From contig OZ022259.1 in NCBI GenBank assembly GCA_963978905.1, positions 53,772,727-53,836,726 of the forward strand: a stretch of 64,000 bases of DNA. The letters are read 5' to 3'. Made by a program: the position numbers and the translations under genes. The notes below the pieces were generated by a model, which ran no database searches, was not told where the DNA came from, and worked only from the letters and a program-made list of their open reading frames with translations. The stretch is from Trichostrongylus colubriformis. Taxonomy: Eukaryota > Nematoda > Chromadorea > Rhabditida > Trichostrongylidae. Below are positions 42,591-55,697 of this stretch, one piece after another. Numbering within the stretch: position 1 is the first letter of the stretch; every line of letters starts with the position of its first letter.

Positions 42591-42765
42591 GGCCGCGTTC
42601 ATACTTTACACCGACAGGGTATGGCTGGGTTCACAGGCAGCGAGGCACACTGGCACGAGAGGAGGTGCAGAGGCGATGCAGGCTATGCGACAGGGTGGCA
42701 CGGACGGAGACGCAGGGACACGCAGCTTAGCCCTGCCGTCGGTAACGCAAAGTATGAACGCAACC
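42591..42765. mobile_element. 175-bp Harbinger-like MITE, TSD TAA
   Basis: TAA flanks both sides (42588-42590, 42766-42768). Ends GGCCGCGTTCATACTTTAC and GCAAAGTATGAACGCAACC. Confidence 0.8.
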
Positions 42766-43046
42766 TAAGGAAGTGGGAGAGAAACGGAAAATGCTGCAGA
42801 AAATCACAAAAAATTACCTAGCTAGGCATAGTTTCTACCAAAATCTCAGCATAAATGCCCCTTCTCTCATAACAACACCTCTCTACAATATTTCCACTAC
42901 CTTTGAATGGCTTCTCTGAAAAGTCCGTTACCGCGATATGTGCCTTTGAGTACAACAAATCGTCAGAATTACTCGAAGTATTGTAAAATATTTATAAAAA
43001 TAAAGCAATCCATTTTCAGGATGTGCTTTTACAAATCTTCAATTGA

Positions 43047-43383
43047 TCACTCAAGATTATCAGCCGGTGTACAGAGCCATTTAGCCACTTTTTGGTAAAC
43101 ACTCTTGTCCACAGACTGAAATTATAAGCTGCAAACATAAGTTCGGCTTTTGAGGTGAATTCAGCATTATCATGTGGGGGTGATCAATCGATACTTGCTT
43201 TCAGTTTTGAGATAGAGGATATGCCTAACGTGGCGGGGTAAAACGAAGTCTCATACTCACCTTAAAATTATCCACATAAACAATAGAATCATTACTGGTG
43301 GCGATCTTTGACATTTCTTCTTGCGAAGATTTCCTTGCGGTTGCAATGTAAAGCACCAAAGCTTCACTGCCCGTTTTCTTCCA
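43047..43383 (-). CDS. vWA-domain protein gene, last two exons
   Basis: Exon 43383-43261 (acceptor TTTTTACAG, donor GTGAGT) encodes KKTGSEALVLYIATARK, EEMSKIATSND and IVYVDNFK. Exon 43115-43047 (acceptor AATTTCAG) continues in phase with VDKSVYQKVAKWLC and stops at TGA. This order (hydrophobic strand after a lone basic helix, then 'L..IAT.....VYVDNF', then a short helix and Cys) is that of the C-terminal part of a von Willebrand A domain in nematode secreted or lectin-associated proteins. Earlier exons must lie above 43400 but were not identified; that side is filled by hairpin MITEs and a mariner foldback. The exons at 17.4-19.9 kb supply the middle of a similar domain but lie in the wrong order to be the same gene. 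Confidence 0.65.
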
Positions 43384-43660
43384 CTGTAAAAATGTACGCA
43401 GTGTCAAAAAAGACGTTTTGTTCGAGACAGTAAGTGCGATAATGTGGGTGGTAGCCACTCCAAGTATAGTTTTTTTTTTCAGAAGAACCAGGGATGCAAT
43501 AAGACTATGAGTTACATGAAACTGTTTTCTTTGAGAGATACGCTGTGAGCTCTTCAAAAGGCGAAACCACGGTTGCCTGAAGTCAATTCAGCTTCCTAGT
43601 GGTGAATTTCGTTGAACAATGGCTGAGGTTATAATAAATATTTCAATCACGATTCCTTTG

Positions 43661-44080
43661 GAGGAATCGTTCACGAAAAAAAGAGTTTCTTCATTAAACA
43701 TATTTTCATGTTGTATTTGGCGAATAAGGGCTGCATGCAAAGTTTCACGCAAAAGTGGAATACAGCTGAGATAGAGCACCATTAAGTCTCGGCCGGGTGG
43801 GCGGGGCTTCCGAGCGAGTGCCTACCCCTTCGTCCGCCGCGGTCGCGGACGCATTGTAGGAACAGAAAATTACGTAAACAATCCCATTCTCTGTTCCCAA
43901 CTTTGGCGGATGACGGGACGGGGCTTTTACTTGGACCGCCCAACTGCCGAGAATTTGTGGTGCTGTATCTTAGTCGAATTCTCACTTTTTCGCGTGAAAC
44001 TTTGCATGCGGCCTTTATTAGACAAGTAACATAAAAATATAGGTAACAAAGAAACTCATTTTGGACGTGTACGGTTCCTT
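43661..44080. mobile_element. Family A hairpin MITE
   Basis: Diverged member: ends GAGGAATCGTTCACG and GGACGTGTACGGTTCCTT. Arms with TTCATGTTGTATTTGG and GGCTGCATGCAAAGTTTCAC. Confidence 0.75.
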
Positions 44081-44097
44081 TAAGCAGCTTACATCTA

Positions 44098-44757
44098 TTA
44101 GGTGTTTGCAGAATAAATGGTCAAAACATAACTAGCCATAACCTCGCTCAAACACAACTTTATTTGTCGAAATAGAAACCATTCGAATCTACAGTATTTT
44201 GCCAACGATCTTATTAAGAAAACAGGTCATCCCGAACGAATTCTCGATTGCTAGAATTAATATAGTCAAGAATGGCATTTTTACCGTGCATAGTATCGGC
44301 GATTTTTTTCTGAAGAAGGTTTGCATCGAGAACCCGGAAAAAGTGGTAATCCGTCAGGGATAAGTTTGCGGAATAAGGGGGAGGGGGTGAGGGAGAGTCT
44401 CGATGCCTAAGCATCAGTTTTTGGTGGGTGCGCAAAACAACGCAAAACCCCACACTTCGTAAGTCACCCTTAATCCCCAGACCTATCCCTGACGGATTAC
44501 CACTTTTCCGGGTTCTCGATGAAAACCTGCTCAGAAAAAATTCGCCGATACTATGCATGTTGGAAATGCCATCGTTGACTTAATTCATTTTCACAATCCA
44601 GGATTATATCATGATTGCATATTTTCTTTGGAAGATCGTTGAAAAGATTGTGTAGATTCGAACGGTTTTTATTTCGACCAATAAAGTTGTGTCTGAACGA
44701 AATTATGGCGTTTTGAAAAAAAGGTCCGTTTAGGCCATTTATTCTGCACACACCTAA
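44098..44757. mobile_element. 660-bp mariner foldback derivative
   Basis: Ends TTAGGTGTTTGCAGAATAAA and complement, with TA flanks (44096-44097, 44758-44759). The minus frame 44214-44558 keeps the YSANLSLTDYHFFRVLDAN remnant of a mariner catalytic domain. Same architecture as 6315-6989 but diverged. Confidence 0.8.
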
Positions 44758-44957
44758 TATTAATATTCAAGACAAACTTTTTCAGAACAATCAATTTAGT
44801 AGCCAAAAAATATCTGCGAAAGGCCGCGTTATAGCCATCGTGATGGGCGCATCGGCGCATAGGCACTCAGGCGCCTAATTGCGAACAATGTGTATCCTGT
44901 GCACACGCGCTTACGCGCCGATGAGCCCAAAACGTTGGCGATCGATGAGTATCTTTG

Positions 44958-45383
44958 AAGGAATCGTCCACGGGAAATGAGTTCTCGTGTCACCCATATG
45001 TTGATGTTGTATTTGCCTAATGTCGGCCTCATGCAAAATTTCATGCGAAAAAATGTGAGTCTGGCTGAGATACAGCACCACAAAGTGGGTCCAGGTGGGC
45101 GGAGCCTCCGTGTAAAAGCCTCATCCTGTCGTCCACCGTCGTCGGAGACGCATAGTAGGAACAGAAGGTCACGTAAACAGTCCCACTATCCGTTCCCAAC
45201 AACGGCGGACGACGGGACGAGGCTTTTACACGGAGGCCCCGCCCACCTGGACGCACTTTGTGGTGCTGTATCTCAGCCAGACTCATATTTTTTCGCGTGA
45301 AATTTTGCATGAGACCAACATCAGGTAAATACAACATAAACGTATGGGTAACACAAAAATTCATTTTCTGTGGACGATTCCTT
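44958..45383. mobile_element. Family A hairpin MITE
   Basis: Full-length member, ends AAGGAATCGTCCACGGG and TGTGGACGATTCCTT. Most similar to 28005-28432. Confidence 0.85.
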
Positions 45384-45573
45384 TAACCACATCCGCCGAT
45401 GTGGCAATACGATGGCTATGAACGCGGTCAAAAAGAAGTTCGTCCTCTACATGTACCAGGAAGTGGTTTATTCTTTCCATCGAGCTTTGAAAGAGAAATA
45501 CGAGAGTGAATAAGGTCTCGAATGCTGATTACAAAATGATATCCAAAAATTTGCAATGCCGTTCCTAAGCAAG

Positions 45574-45748
45574 TTAGGAGGGATCATCAGAATAGAAATT
45601 TGCTTGCGATGATACATCCACCAGATACCGCTCAGTGTAACTCACTGAAAGCTTTGGTAGAGGCGGGGGGGGGGGGGGCAAAAATACCTTCGCAAAATGG
45701 TCCATAATTCGTGCAAGGTCCTGTGCACTATACCCTATTTCTTCTAGA
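45574..45748 (-). CDS. Candidate terminal exons of an unrecognised gene
   Basis: Exon 45748-45688 (acceptor TTGAATAG, donor GTATTT) encodes LEEIGYSAQDLARIMDHFAK. Exon 45651-45574 continues in phase with YTERYLVDVSSQANFY and ends at TAA. The intron would be only 36 bp and contains a run of 13 C, which is small even for a nematode; the frame also reads straight through it as Pro residues. No family recognised. Confidence 0.35.
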
Positions 45749-46251
45749 CTATTCAAGATTCACAAGAGTTCGGTATATCTGAGCCTAATGCAGTGCCTTT
45801 GCGAAATCACCACCAATTTTCATAGCTCATTCTGTGAAGCAATTCAGGACCCAGCTGAACTGCTAATCGGTGGCTGAGCAGGACTGGAATTTCTCCAATC
45901 GATATTGTTCTTCGTCAGAGGTTGAACAGTTCACAATTTATTCGATACTGAAGAGGAGAATAACGAAGGGTGCCTTAAAGTTGCAGAAGTACCACAAAGT
46001 TAAGAATTATACCACAGTACCATGCGGTCCTCAGCAGAATCTTACTTAGGGGTTACTTGCTTAGCAATCACAGCGAAAGAAATGAAATTCAAACACATGC
46101 CGTTGGCTGTGCTTGAATTTCATTTCTGAAAGTTTAAGTTGAATTTGTACAAAAGCTCTCAAAGTTATGTCTACTTCAAGAAAAGTTACACCGTAAAAAC
46201 CGTGTTGCATTCTTTATGAATCACTCTATAGATCAAGAGCACAACCACTAA

Positions 46252-46563
46252 ACCATGACCGTCATGGGGGTGGAGGGAAATACGCCAAAAAATCGCGTCA
46301 GCGGCGTCGCACTGGCGGCGCCACCAGTACAACTTGCGAATCGAAGTTGCTTTTGGGAGCGCGGCAGAGCGTGGCTGCACCACTTCTGCACTCCACCCAT
46401 GCCACACTGCCTCCTCCAGCCACGCCACCCTGCCTCCTCCACCTTTGCCACACTGTCTCGCTTGAAGGCTGCCAGCACTGCCAGAGGCACTCTCACCCGC
46501 CGCGCCGCTCGCCGCGGGCGGTCACGCAATTTTTTGGCGTATTTCCCCCCACCCCCGTCATGG
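46252..46563. mobile_element. 312-bp inverted-repeat MITE
   Basis: Ends about GTCATGGGGGTGGAGGG and CCCCCACCCCCGTCATGG, then AATACGCCAAAAAATCGCG with its complement. The interior GGCGTCGCACTGGCGGCGCC and CATGCCACACTGCCTCC match 14098-14357. Confidence 0.75.
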
Positions 46564-47058
46564 CTAGGCTCGTTCATGTGTCATTTCAAGCAAAGCATCC
46601 CCCATGATGAATCATCCCAAGCATACTTTGACTCGTGACTCGCTTCGAAGAGCATTCAGTGAACGTGCTTTTCATAATCCTAAACCAGCACTTGAAATCC
46701 TTTCAATCCAACTGGGTCTAATTTCAGAACTGTATGTGAAGTGAAAACCATCACCTGGTTGAAGGAGAATTTTTTTTTTGTTCAAAAGTTGAGTGTAATA
46801 CATCAAAAGTTGCGAGCAAACATACTTCCTTAGCAATGTCAAATACCGTTGTTGACAACCTTTGGTTCGCGCAATCGTCGTGGTCACCATCATTTAAGAG
46901 TATAACTCGCTTGTCGCTCGCCGGTTCATTCTAAAACACTGGTACAATTATTTTTTTTTGCCCCGGCACACCTTCATCGGTTTTCTGTTTGCATTCGTCT
47001 AATTCGAGCTATTAGGTTGACCCATGTGTTGCAGACCACTCCACATTTATTGCTGTAG

Positions 47059-47283
47059 AAATTGCTGCGGTTTTGTCACCTATGTGATACTGTGGCACCT
47101 ACATTTATCTTTATACTCATCTTTGCTAATATGTACAACAATTTTGTTAGTGGTTCATCGAAGCCTAATTTTTACGAGCATCTCTTGGAATCTCTCAAGA
47201 ACGAGGTTATAAGCAACCACGTAACAGATGATAGTACCTTGTATAAGAGATGGTCTAGCATTCGCATCAGTCATAGGAAAACG
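47059..47283 (+). CDS. Candidate 75-codon internal exon with a membrane segment
   Basis: Bounded by acceptor TTGCTGTAG and a strong donor GTATGT, open and in phase 0 at both ends. Encodes FCHLCDTVAP, a hydrophobic segment of about 12-15 residues, then FYEHLLESLKNEVISNHV and RWSSIRISHRK. No family recognised. A possible later exon is the open piece 48139-48267 (LKTNFQSFFDLSIRR, then DITLDECEG and donor GTAAAA), whose acceptor is weak. The intron between would hold the MITE at 47408. Confidence 0.4.
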
Positions 47284-47407
47284 GTATGTATGGACACACC
47301 GGTAATCACATGACATTCTCCATCTTCGCCCTCCAAAAAGCTGAGAGGTATCTCGGGCAGGTATCCAGTCATTACCTGACTCAGCATCTCCAATGATGTA
47401 GGCTTAA

Positions 47408-47586
47408 GGCCGCGGTCATACTCACCGCCGGCAGGGCGTGGCTGCGTTTATAGGAAGCGAGGGAGAGTGGCATGGGGGAGGTGCAGAGATAACGCAGGCA
47501 ACGAGGCAGGGTGTCATAGGCGGAGACGCAGAGCCACGCAGCCACGCCACGCCCTGCCGCCGGCACCAAAAAGTACGAGCACGGCC
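47408..47586. mobile_element. 179-bp Harbinger-like MITE, TSD TAA
   Basis: TAA flanks both sides (47405-47407, 47587-47589). Ends GGCCGCGGTCATACTC and GTACGAGCACGGCC, inner CGGCAGGGCGTGGCTGCG. Confidence 0.82.
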
Positions 47587-47599
47587 TAAGACGCTGAAA

Positions 47600-48433
47600 C
47601 ATATTCATGAAGCGGGAGATATCTCAAAGTATGCAATTTATGTCTAACATATGGTGAATGCCCAACAGCTCGATACACGACTTGACTCTTCACCTTTCAC
47701 TGGACTCTTGCGTAGTATTTCCAACATAGACACCGGCGATGAGGAGTGGAGATGCGTGCGAACTATCCAAAGGTAGCACATATGCAACCAGAAAGGATCA
47801 GAAATCCCGGCAGAAAAGTCCAGACCATCGGAAAGGATTCCTTCGAGTTGATGATGAAGTACGAGGAGAGCTGATTTTTACAGCTCCTGCCTTTTGATGT
47901 AAAGGAGTTGTGCGGGAGGGAGCTTGCTTGTATCGCATTACATTTGAAGAAAAAACAATTTTAGTTCTGGTACTTTCATCGCGACACCCAACACCAGTCC
48001 GGAGGAGATTCAGAATGAATGCAGTACTTTTCTATGCGCACTGCTTTCTTATCCATTCCATGGTTCTAATCTCGCGCTAATGGATCTCCATTTATTCTGC
48101 TCTCTAGCTCACTCTCTTGTGAAGAGATGACATCCGAAGCAAGGTGATCTCAAAACAAACTTCCAATCTTTCTTCGATCTTTCCATAAGAAGGAAGACGG
48201 ACAGCCTTCTATACGTTGACAATACATTGAAAATGGCTGCGATGGATATTACGTTGGACGAATGTGAAGGTAAAATAGCCAAAGTGGGGAATTTATGGAA
48301 CAACTTGATGTCACTGTCACCTCTAATGGTACCCTTCAAAGCATTGATCAGTGATCTTATTTCTCCATTTCCATTGGTTCGATTTGATTATCGACCATCG
48401 AAGGTTAACAATGTTTTTGAAACCTTTACCCAC
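47600..48433. other. Stretch with only exon-like islands
   Basis: Apart from the possible exon at 48139-48267, only a CACCTCTAATGGTACCCTTC piece near 48318 resembles an end of the TTAAAGGCACC family. Confidence 0.4.
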
Positions 48434-48892
48434 TTAACGGCACACCACGCGATAATTAGATTTGTTGCTTACTTTTTCGGGGCAAGTAGGTCATTGGATA
48501 ACTGCTCAGACAGCACCTTTGTTGCGGCTGCATGGCGCACCCTCACGGTGTTGTGCCTGCTTGAACACAACCAAGCCATGCCCACCCAACCAGATCACTC
48601 CTGGCCTTGAACGAGCAAATTTCCAACGTGGCGCTCACGTGGAGAAGGAAACTTGCGATAAGAGAAGATAATTCAGTGGAACCGCCGTTTCGACGATGAA
48701 GCAGATTCCAAAATTGTTCGTCTGAGGCCCGGTGTGATTTGGTTGGGTGGGCGTGGCTCGGTTGGGTTCAAGTAGGCACAACACCGTGAGGGTGCAACGT
48801 GCAGCCGCAGCAAAGATGCAGTCTGAGCAGTTATCCAAAAACCTTATACCGAGAAAGTAAACCACTAATCTGATTATCGCGTGGCATGCCTT
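48434..48892. mobile_element. TTAACGGCACACCACGCGATAA-ended element across the duplication edge
   Basis: The complete element: left TTAACGGCACACCACGCGAT, right ATTATCGCGTGGCATGCC. Its right half is position 1-184 of the window. Both halves carry a CCAACC / GGTTGGGT inverted pair and an ACACCGTGAGG pair. Confidence 0.75.
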
Positions 48893-50796
48893 CGAGTCTA
48901 TCGCCGTTGTGATTACATTAACTAATCGGTGTATGCTAACAGAGCTCCTGAACGGATAAACACCTATCAGTTCACTAGGTTTAAGCTACAAGATCTTCTT
49001 GATTTTTGACAAAGTACTATGCAATCTCTAAAAACCCTCACCGTTTTCTTTAAATCAAGGCATAGTTCTTAGGTCGATGTCAAGTTTGGCAATTTTGCAG
49101 TTCCGCGAATCCGCGATCTTGCGAATCTGCTATTTTGGGTAAAGCACTTTCGCAGCGATTCCGCGACGTAAAGACTCTGAGTGTGTGTACTTATGACAGA
49201 AAATCGCTCCGCGGCGTCGCACTCGCGGCGCCATCAGTATGAGTCGTTTCGAATTCCGCTCAAGACGCAGTGGGCTGGTACCGTGAAGGATCTTGTAAGT
49301 TGCAGTTTGGAAGCTACAGAAGTTCACCTATGTTGTTGTTGTTGATAACAGATAAAGCTGAAAACGACTCTCACTCGCCGCGGGCTGCCACGCGATTTTT
49401 TGTCATAAGTGTACACACACAAGACTCAGCAATGCTGCGTCTTTGCGAGCGGAGGCGCCATACCGCAAAATTGCGGAATCTAATACCGGCCTTATTATCA
49501 GAAGAATAATCGAGCTTCAAGGGTAGACTGGAGAGAAGACTGTTCAACTCACAACAAAGACCTGATAAACACTGTTGAAAGCTGCGTCAATCCCTTTTTT
49601 AGGGAACATTCCATTAGGATGCTGGTCGGAAAGCACTTTCCTAAAAAATCAAAATCTCTTTCCATGTTTATGAAAGACAAATATTTAAAGACAGCATTAG
49701 GAGTAATGTGGTAATGGAGAAACCCCTACAGGAAGCCGCTCAAATGGTAGTCCTGGGCCTATGAAGGTTACCTGTGACGAAATCCCTGTAAAAAAGCCTC
49801 CTCTGAGCTGTAGAAACGCCGCAAAAAGCCGCACTCGCCCATCTGTCCCGCCTCTCTGATTTGTCGATTCCGCCTCCCGATGACGTAATTCCCGATTGAC
49901 TACGGTGGACGATTACGACTGACTACGGCCAAGGAGATGCGGCAGGATCGAAGGCTTTGCGGCGCGCTTCCGCAGTTTTAGCTTGAAGCTCACTCTAAAA
50001 AATCGATGCTGTCGTATTTCCAAGATTCCCTTGTGTTTACTTGGCAACATGCCAATGTAAAACTAGATCAGACTACCAGCCTCTTAACGGGAAGGTCGAC
50101 CGCGCCTAGAACTAACGGTGGGAAGGGGGTCCTATTTCTCAGGTTTTTGGTCATATCCATCCGTTGCTTCTTCACTGTCCTGTTACTAGGCATCTCGACT
50201 TTCACATTCACTACTTCTTTTACTTTCCGTCCTACTTTCCCCTAATGCTGCCTTTATGATCTGCATTCGTCACTATGGTCCACCGTAGTCAAACAAGCAG
50301 CAATCGACATCCTCAATGGCCTCAATAACATCCTATGATCTGAGGTCATAGATCGCACTATCACTCAGTCACAAAATCGCACGTTCGTCGTGCGTACTCT
50401 CACTTGAGAGTACTATTTTCACTCACTCACAGCTTCACGCCACTCAGAGCTGTCCGTGACTGATGGAGAATAGCACGCTCGAGGGGGAGTGCGGTCGCAC
50501 AATCGCAATTTCGCAAGGAACAACTACATCCTAATCTAGCTGGAATTGAGGCATGTTCAATGCTACTGGATATTTATGATAAAAGCGAGCCACGGTGAAA
50601 AAAAGGAGTAGTAGAACTAAATAAAAATACAATTTAATAGGGAGGTATCATGCAATGTCCAGTTCGAAAAATTTGGAGTCAAGCACTAATCATTGACTAC
50701 TGTGCTCCATTGTGAAAGACAGAGATCACATAATCTTGTGCAGTGGGCATTCCTCAAACATAAAGCGTTAGAGATGCTCCTCACTCGAATTCGGCT

Positions 50797-53027
50797 TCAG
50801 TGTGCAGTTCTAACGGTAGGCTTTCTTCTGAAGAGCACTGCATGACCACCAACCCAATTCTCACACCTTGCACATAGCTGATTGCCTTCTCCAAAAAGTT
50901 TATTTGCTGAAACGCCACAACTTCAGATAGAATCCAAATTATACATAAGACCCTTTCTTAAGACTTTTCTCCATCTTTACCTTCAACTAGGCAGCTGTTT
51001 GCAAATCGACCACCGACACGTCTGAAGACAAACTCAAGCTCATAGACTGTCTCGATCTCAGCCCACTGATGATTTGTCCAAGATTATACGCGACACACAC
51101 AAAGGAGTTGTCCAACAAAACTCCAGGATTGCAATTTCCATTGAAATCACTCTACCAGATACAGTACATGAACAGAAACACGAGTAGAACCAAGAAATTT
51201 CTTTTTACCAAAGCAGAAATAAAAAACTGAAAGGAGAGCAACTCGTTTGAATCATCGCCAAAGTTAACGACACCAGCGTAACTTTGGCGGGGATTCAAAC
51301 GAAATGCTCTTCTTCCCGATTTTTATTTCCGCTTTGGTACGAAGGACTTTGAACAATCATCATCGTCTAGAGAGCAGTTCAAATTTTTGTTTCTCACTCT
51401 GCCTCCCCTGACCACGTGACTGTCGCCTCTTTGCTTCTCAGCTCTCACACGTCAAACCCACGCGCACGCTCCACCCCGTAATCCATCAAACGCTCTATCT
51501 GCATTGGATTCTTGCATAACTTTTCATGCGGTCTCTAGTAAGCAAATACAAAATAAATATGCTGATAAAATGTGAGCGTCCCTGGACGCTTCCTTTGAGC
51601 AAAACTTCAACATAACAGCGCACAATGTGACTCCCCACAGTAACACTTCCCATTCATTTTCTATCTCTCTATCTGACCCCTTACGCCCCCATGACATAGG
51701 TGTGTAACAGAGTGTAAACCACTTGGACAAAAAAAAATCGCTGGTAGCGATCGGCGTGCGACGCGATGGGTGCGAGGTAGGAATGCCGTTTCCGTTGCAT
51801 CTTAGAGCGGCGACGGTATCCCACGTCTTATTTGAGGTGTGATCGACTTGAAATCCAACTAACACGACACACTCAGCTGCACCTTCGCATCGCCAGTCAA
51901 ACGCGACCAAGCGACTTTTTTTGTCGTAATGGCACCAATCCATGTCCATCATCGGAACAAAATTTCGTAAAACGGTGCGTTGCGGTGTGAAGCGATGCGT
52001 GCGAGCTGACGGCACCGCATGTAGTAAGGTTCTTAAGGCGATTACGCCCGGAATAAAGCAAAGGACACGGTAGCAGCCCTGGAACCCGATCTCATATTGT
52101 GTCCTTAAAGGCACCATTAGGGGTGAGGGAAAATCGAGATCTGGAAGTACATATTCTCTGAAAACGAACCTTCTACTCTAGGAGAGGTCATATGCTGCGA
52201 AAATCGCACTAAAAAAAACGCGGCTTGGTGTCTTATAACGACCCCGCAGCTCGGCATGCGTTATGCGGTTATGCGGCCGGGGGAATCGCCGTGGAGAGGC
52301 GCAACAATAATCGCGGCCGGCTGGTTCAGACTCTGGCCTGTCTTCAGTCCACTCCGGCTAGAGACGCAGAGGACGATGGAGAGAAGGGAGATTTTCAGGT
52401 ACTTATTTCTCGTTTTTTTCATCGTTTTATGTCATTCTTTCTCTACTGTTATATTGCTGAGCACCTCTACTTTCGTAATCCCCCAATTTGCCAAATTTAC
52501 CCCTACCGCTGTCTTTAAAGGCACTCCCGCGATAATCTCACCAGCTATTTACTCTGCCGCAGCCGATAGACCCCCGGATAACTGTCGCGGTTGTACCCTT
52601 AGAGAGGCCCCACGAGCCCTCCTGGCAGCGCAAAGCCCGCGGTAGGCAACTGGGACCCCGCCCACCAATTGGCGACCCCACCCGGCAGTGGACGAAGCAT
52701 TTCCCAACGCGGCACTTACTTGGGCCTGTAATTGTGCGACAATGTAAGATAAAGAAGAATTCCAGTAGTTAATGAAACCTTCACTTGGGAAAACAAGTAA
52801 TATCTCAAGGTTCCTCATGATACCATCAATGGGAACTGATAACTGAACTGTAACCTCGTACAAGGCCAGATGTCAGGAGGCCTCACTTTTGCCATTTTCG
52901 GGAGCTTCTTTCGAATTTTTCTCTCTCCGTGTATTCTTCAGACCCTTGAATTTCATAATTCAGCTCTTGAAACCATTCAAGGTAATCGCGGAAAGTGCCT
53001 TTGAAGAAGGAAGGGGGTAATTTTGGC
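50797..53027 (-). CDS. Second copy of the possible SXP/RAL-2-like partial gene
   Basis: Exons at 53027-52887, 52783-52720, 51065-50981 and 50906-50797, matching 4319-2089. No frame-breaking change was seen relative to the left copy. Same uncertainty about whether the two halves form one gene. Confidence 0.4.
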
Positions 53028-54522
53028 CTACGGTAGAACAGTCGTAGTTCGGACGAGTTTGAGGGGCCGCCATTGCACAAACTCGCAAATGTGACGCCTT
53101 GGCCAGAGGAGGTGCTTTTATGATGAAGTTATTCTTTTATTTTACTTCTTCTTTTGTTCTTCCTCATATAGTTTCTAGATGTACTTACATGGATGCTAAT
53201 TTAGTTGGGAAGGGGCACTCCACTGCGCTGGGAGTCAGGTGCTACAATTAACGTTGGCCTGCGACCCGTCTCCTACAGCGGACAACCCGGAAAGTCAGTG
53301 TGTTGATGCAAATGTAATGCGAAAGCACACCACAGCGTCGCGCTTTTGAATCCGGGTTTTTTGCCGATTATCGCTTCTAACCTTGAGTGTTCGTACCAAA
53401 ATGCTCATTTCCTTGCCTTCTTCCTCTGGTTTCGGACCCCTTCCGGTTCCTTTAAGTCGCATCGCAATCTATGTACATGCCATCCGTGTTTTGAAGAAAC
53501 ACCCTCGCGACTTATTAGTACCCAAAGGCGGATCACGCGCAATATACCGCGCGATTGCCAAAAAAGATGTATCCAGCCTTTAGGAGGGACAGCGGCAGTT
53601 GTTCTCATTTCCCATCAAAGTATTCAAGTTTACCCCTTCTTACGGAAGGACTTATATCCGGGTAGGAGAAGCAAATGGTGACTTTAATTCTGCAATGTCA
53701 GTCCTTGCCACCTCATCTAGAAGAGCACAACACTTCCAATACTGTTGCTATTTGATTTTTTTTCAATTGTGAGCCGGAGTGTAGCTGTTTACATGCCAAT
53801 GCTTTTCACACCTTTGATCTTCTGTTTTACTGTGCGCACCTTCGAGTGCATTGAAATAAATGAATAAATAAATGCGGAGTGAAGAAGCTTGCTTCCCTCC
53901 TTCACTCAGAGGCAAACTAAACCTTTGTTTCTCCCTCTTAGAACTTTTAAACGTGATTTGTTTATTAACGATTAGCTATTTAATTACCTCCATCCTACGA
54001 AACAATAAACAATGTGCGCGCACAATGCAGGAGGATTCCTGTAGTTGCACTATTACGGTAGGGTTATGATGGTCGGTATGTACCGCGTACACCCTTATGT
54101 TTTAACACACACATTTTTGTGGTTTGAAGTGGTATGAAGCGTTTTATGGCAGATATCCTTAAGGGCAAAACTGTTTGAATATCAAACAAGCTGTGGATTT
54201 GTTCAATCAAGGAATACTTAATGTTTTACATATATTAACACATAACTATAGATAAGACCTGCATTATGCTTAACTTACTTAAATTATACTCAGTTTTACT
54301 CTTTAACCAACTTACATGAATTAATACTGTCTAAAGCATACTTGCTTCCCTCCTTCACTCAGAGGCAAACTAAACCTTTGTTTCTCCCTCTTAGAACTTT
54401 TAAACGTGATTTGTTTATTAACGATTAGCTATTTAATTACCTCCATCCTACGAAAGCGCATTTCATTACGAACTTAAAGCCTTCGACGAATAGTTGCAAA
54501 AAATAAACGGCGGCGGCAACTG

Positions 54523-54612
54523 TACCATTCTCGTGGCTGGCTGGCAAAAACTCGGCCAAGGCGCTAAGCAAGCGCCCTGGCCGGGTTTTTGCCAGCCAGC
54601 CACGAGAATGGT
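54523..54612. mobile_element. Second copy of the 90-bp hairpin MITE
   Basis: Identical by eye to 5815-5904. Confidence 0.7.
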
Positions 54613-55022
54613 AGCTGCAAACAAGCGTGCTGAAAGATTGACACTGCTGCACTCATTCTGTTGTTTGCGATTGTTGCATGGATGGTCCTACTGCTATATG
54701 CAATCAGCTTTGATCATGACGTCATTTAAAACTATCTGTAGAACATCTAGGAAAGATAGAACCATGATTGGGATAGACGGTGCATGGGTCAAGGGTAAGA
54801 AACAGCCTTCAACTTGGCTGAGCTCTGTGCACCGTGAACAAGGAGTGCATTTGAGTGTTTGTTACACAGGTCACAATTTGGAAAATTCTCGATTCGATTC
54901 CAAAAGAGTTCACACTTTGGAAGAGAATGCATGAGGTAAAGGACATTCTACAAGAATCGAAACAGAATCACCCACAGTAGCGGAGGTATTCCGAATAAAA
55001 GCATCATACTACAGAATTTTTA

Positions 55023-55697
55023 TTAGGTCTGTGCAGAATAAATGGCCGAAACGTAACTGGCCATAACTTCGCTCAGACACAACTTTATTTGTCGAAATAA
55101 AAACCATTCGAATCTACAGAATTTCGCCATCGATATGGTAAAGAAAATATGCCATCCATTCTGGATTGCGAGAATTAATAAAATCAATAATGGCATTTTT
55201 ACCGTGCATAAATTTTCTGCCGCAGGTTTGCATCGAGAACCAGGAAAAAGTGGTAATCCGTCAGCAATAGGTCTGGGGAATAAGGAGGGTGAGGGAGAGT
55301 CTCGATGCCTAACTGCATCAGTTTTTGCCGCGCGCGCAAAACAACGCAAAACCCCATAGTTCGCAAGTCACCCGGCAGAAACTGGTCGAGACTCTCCCTC
55401 ACCCCCTTATTCCCCACACCTATCCCTGACGAACTACCACTTTTTCCCGGTGCTCGATGCAAACCTGCATCAGAAAAAAATTTGCCGAAACTATGCAGGT
55501 TGAAAATGCCATCGTTGACTTTATTAATTCTCGCAATCCAGAATTTGATCGTGATGGCATATTTTCTTTAGCATATCGTTGACAAGGTTGTGTAGATTCG
55601 AATGGTTTTTATTTCGACAAATAAAGTTGTGTCTGAGCGAAGTTATGGCGTTTTGAAAAAAGTAGTTCGTTTTGGCCATTTATCTGCACAGACCTAA
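55023..55697. mobile_element. Second copy of the mariner foldback
   Basis: Matches 6315-6989, including both TA-flanked ends; one base differs near 55469. Confidence 0.85.

Noticed and set aside
45661..45679. Homopolymer G/C runs (also 10303, 20809, 31150, 35536) as functional G-quadruplex promoters
   Set aside because: They occur inside transposon loops or small introns with no associated gene starts, and their lengths are prone to sequencing error.
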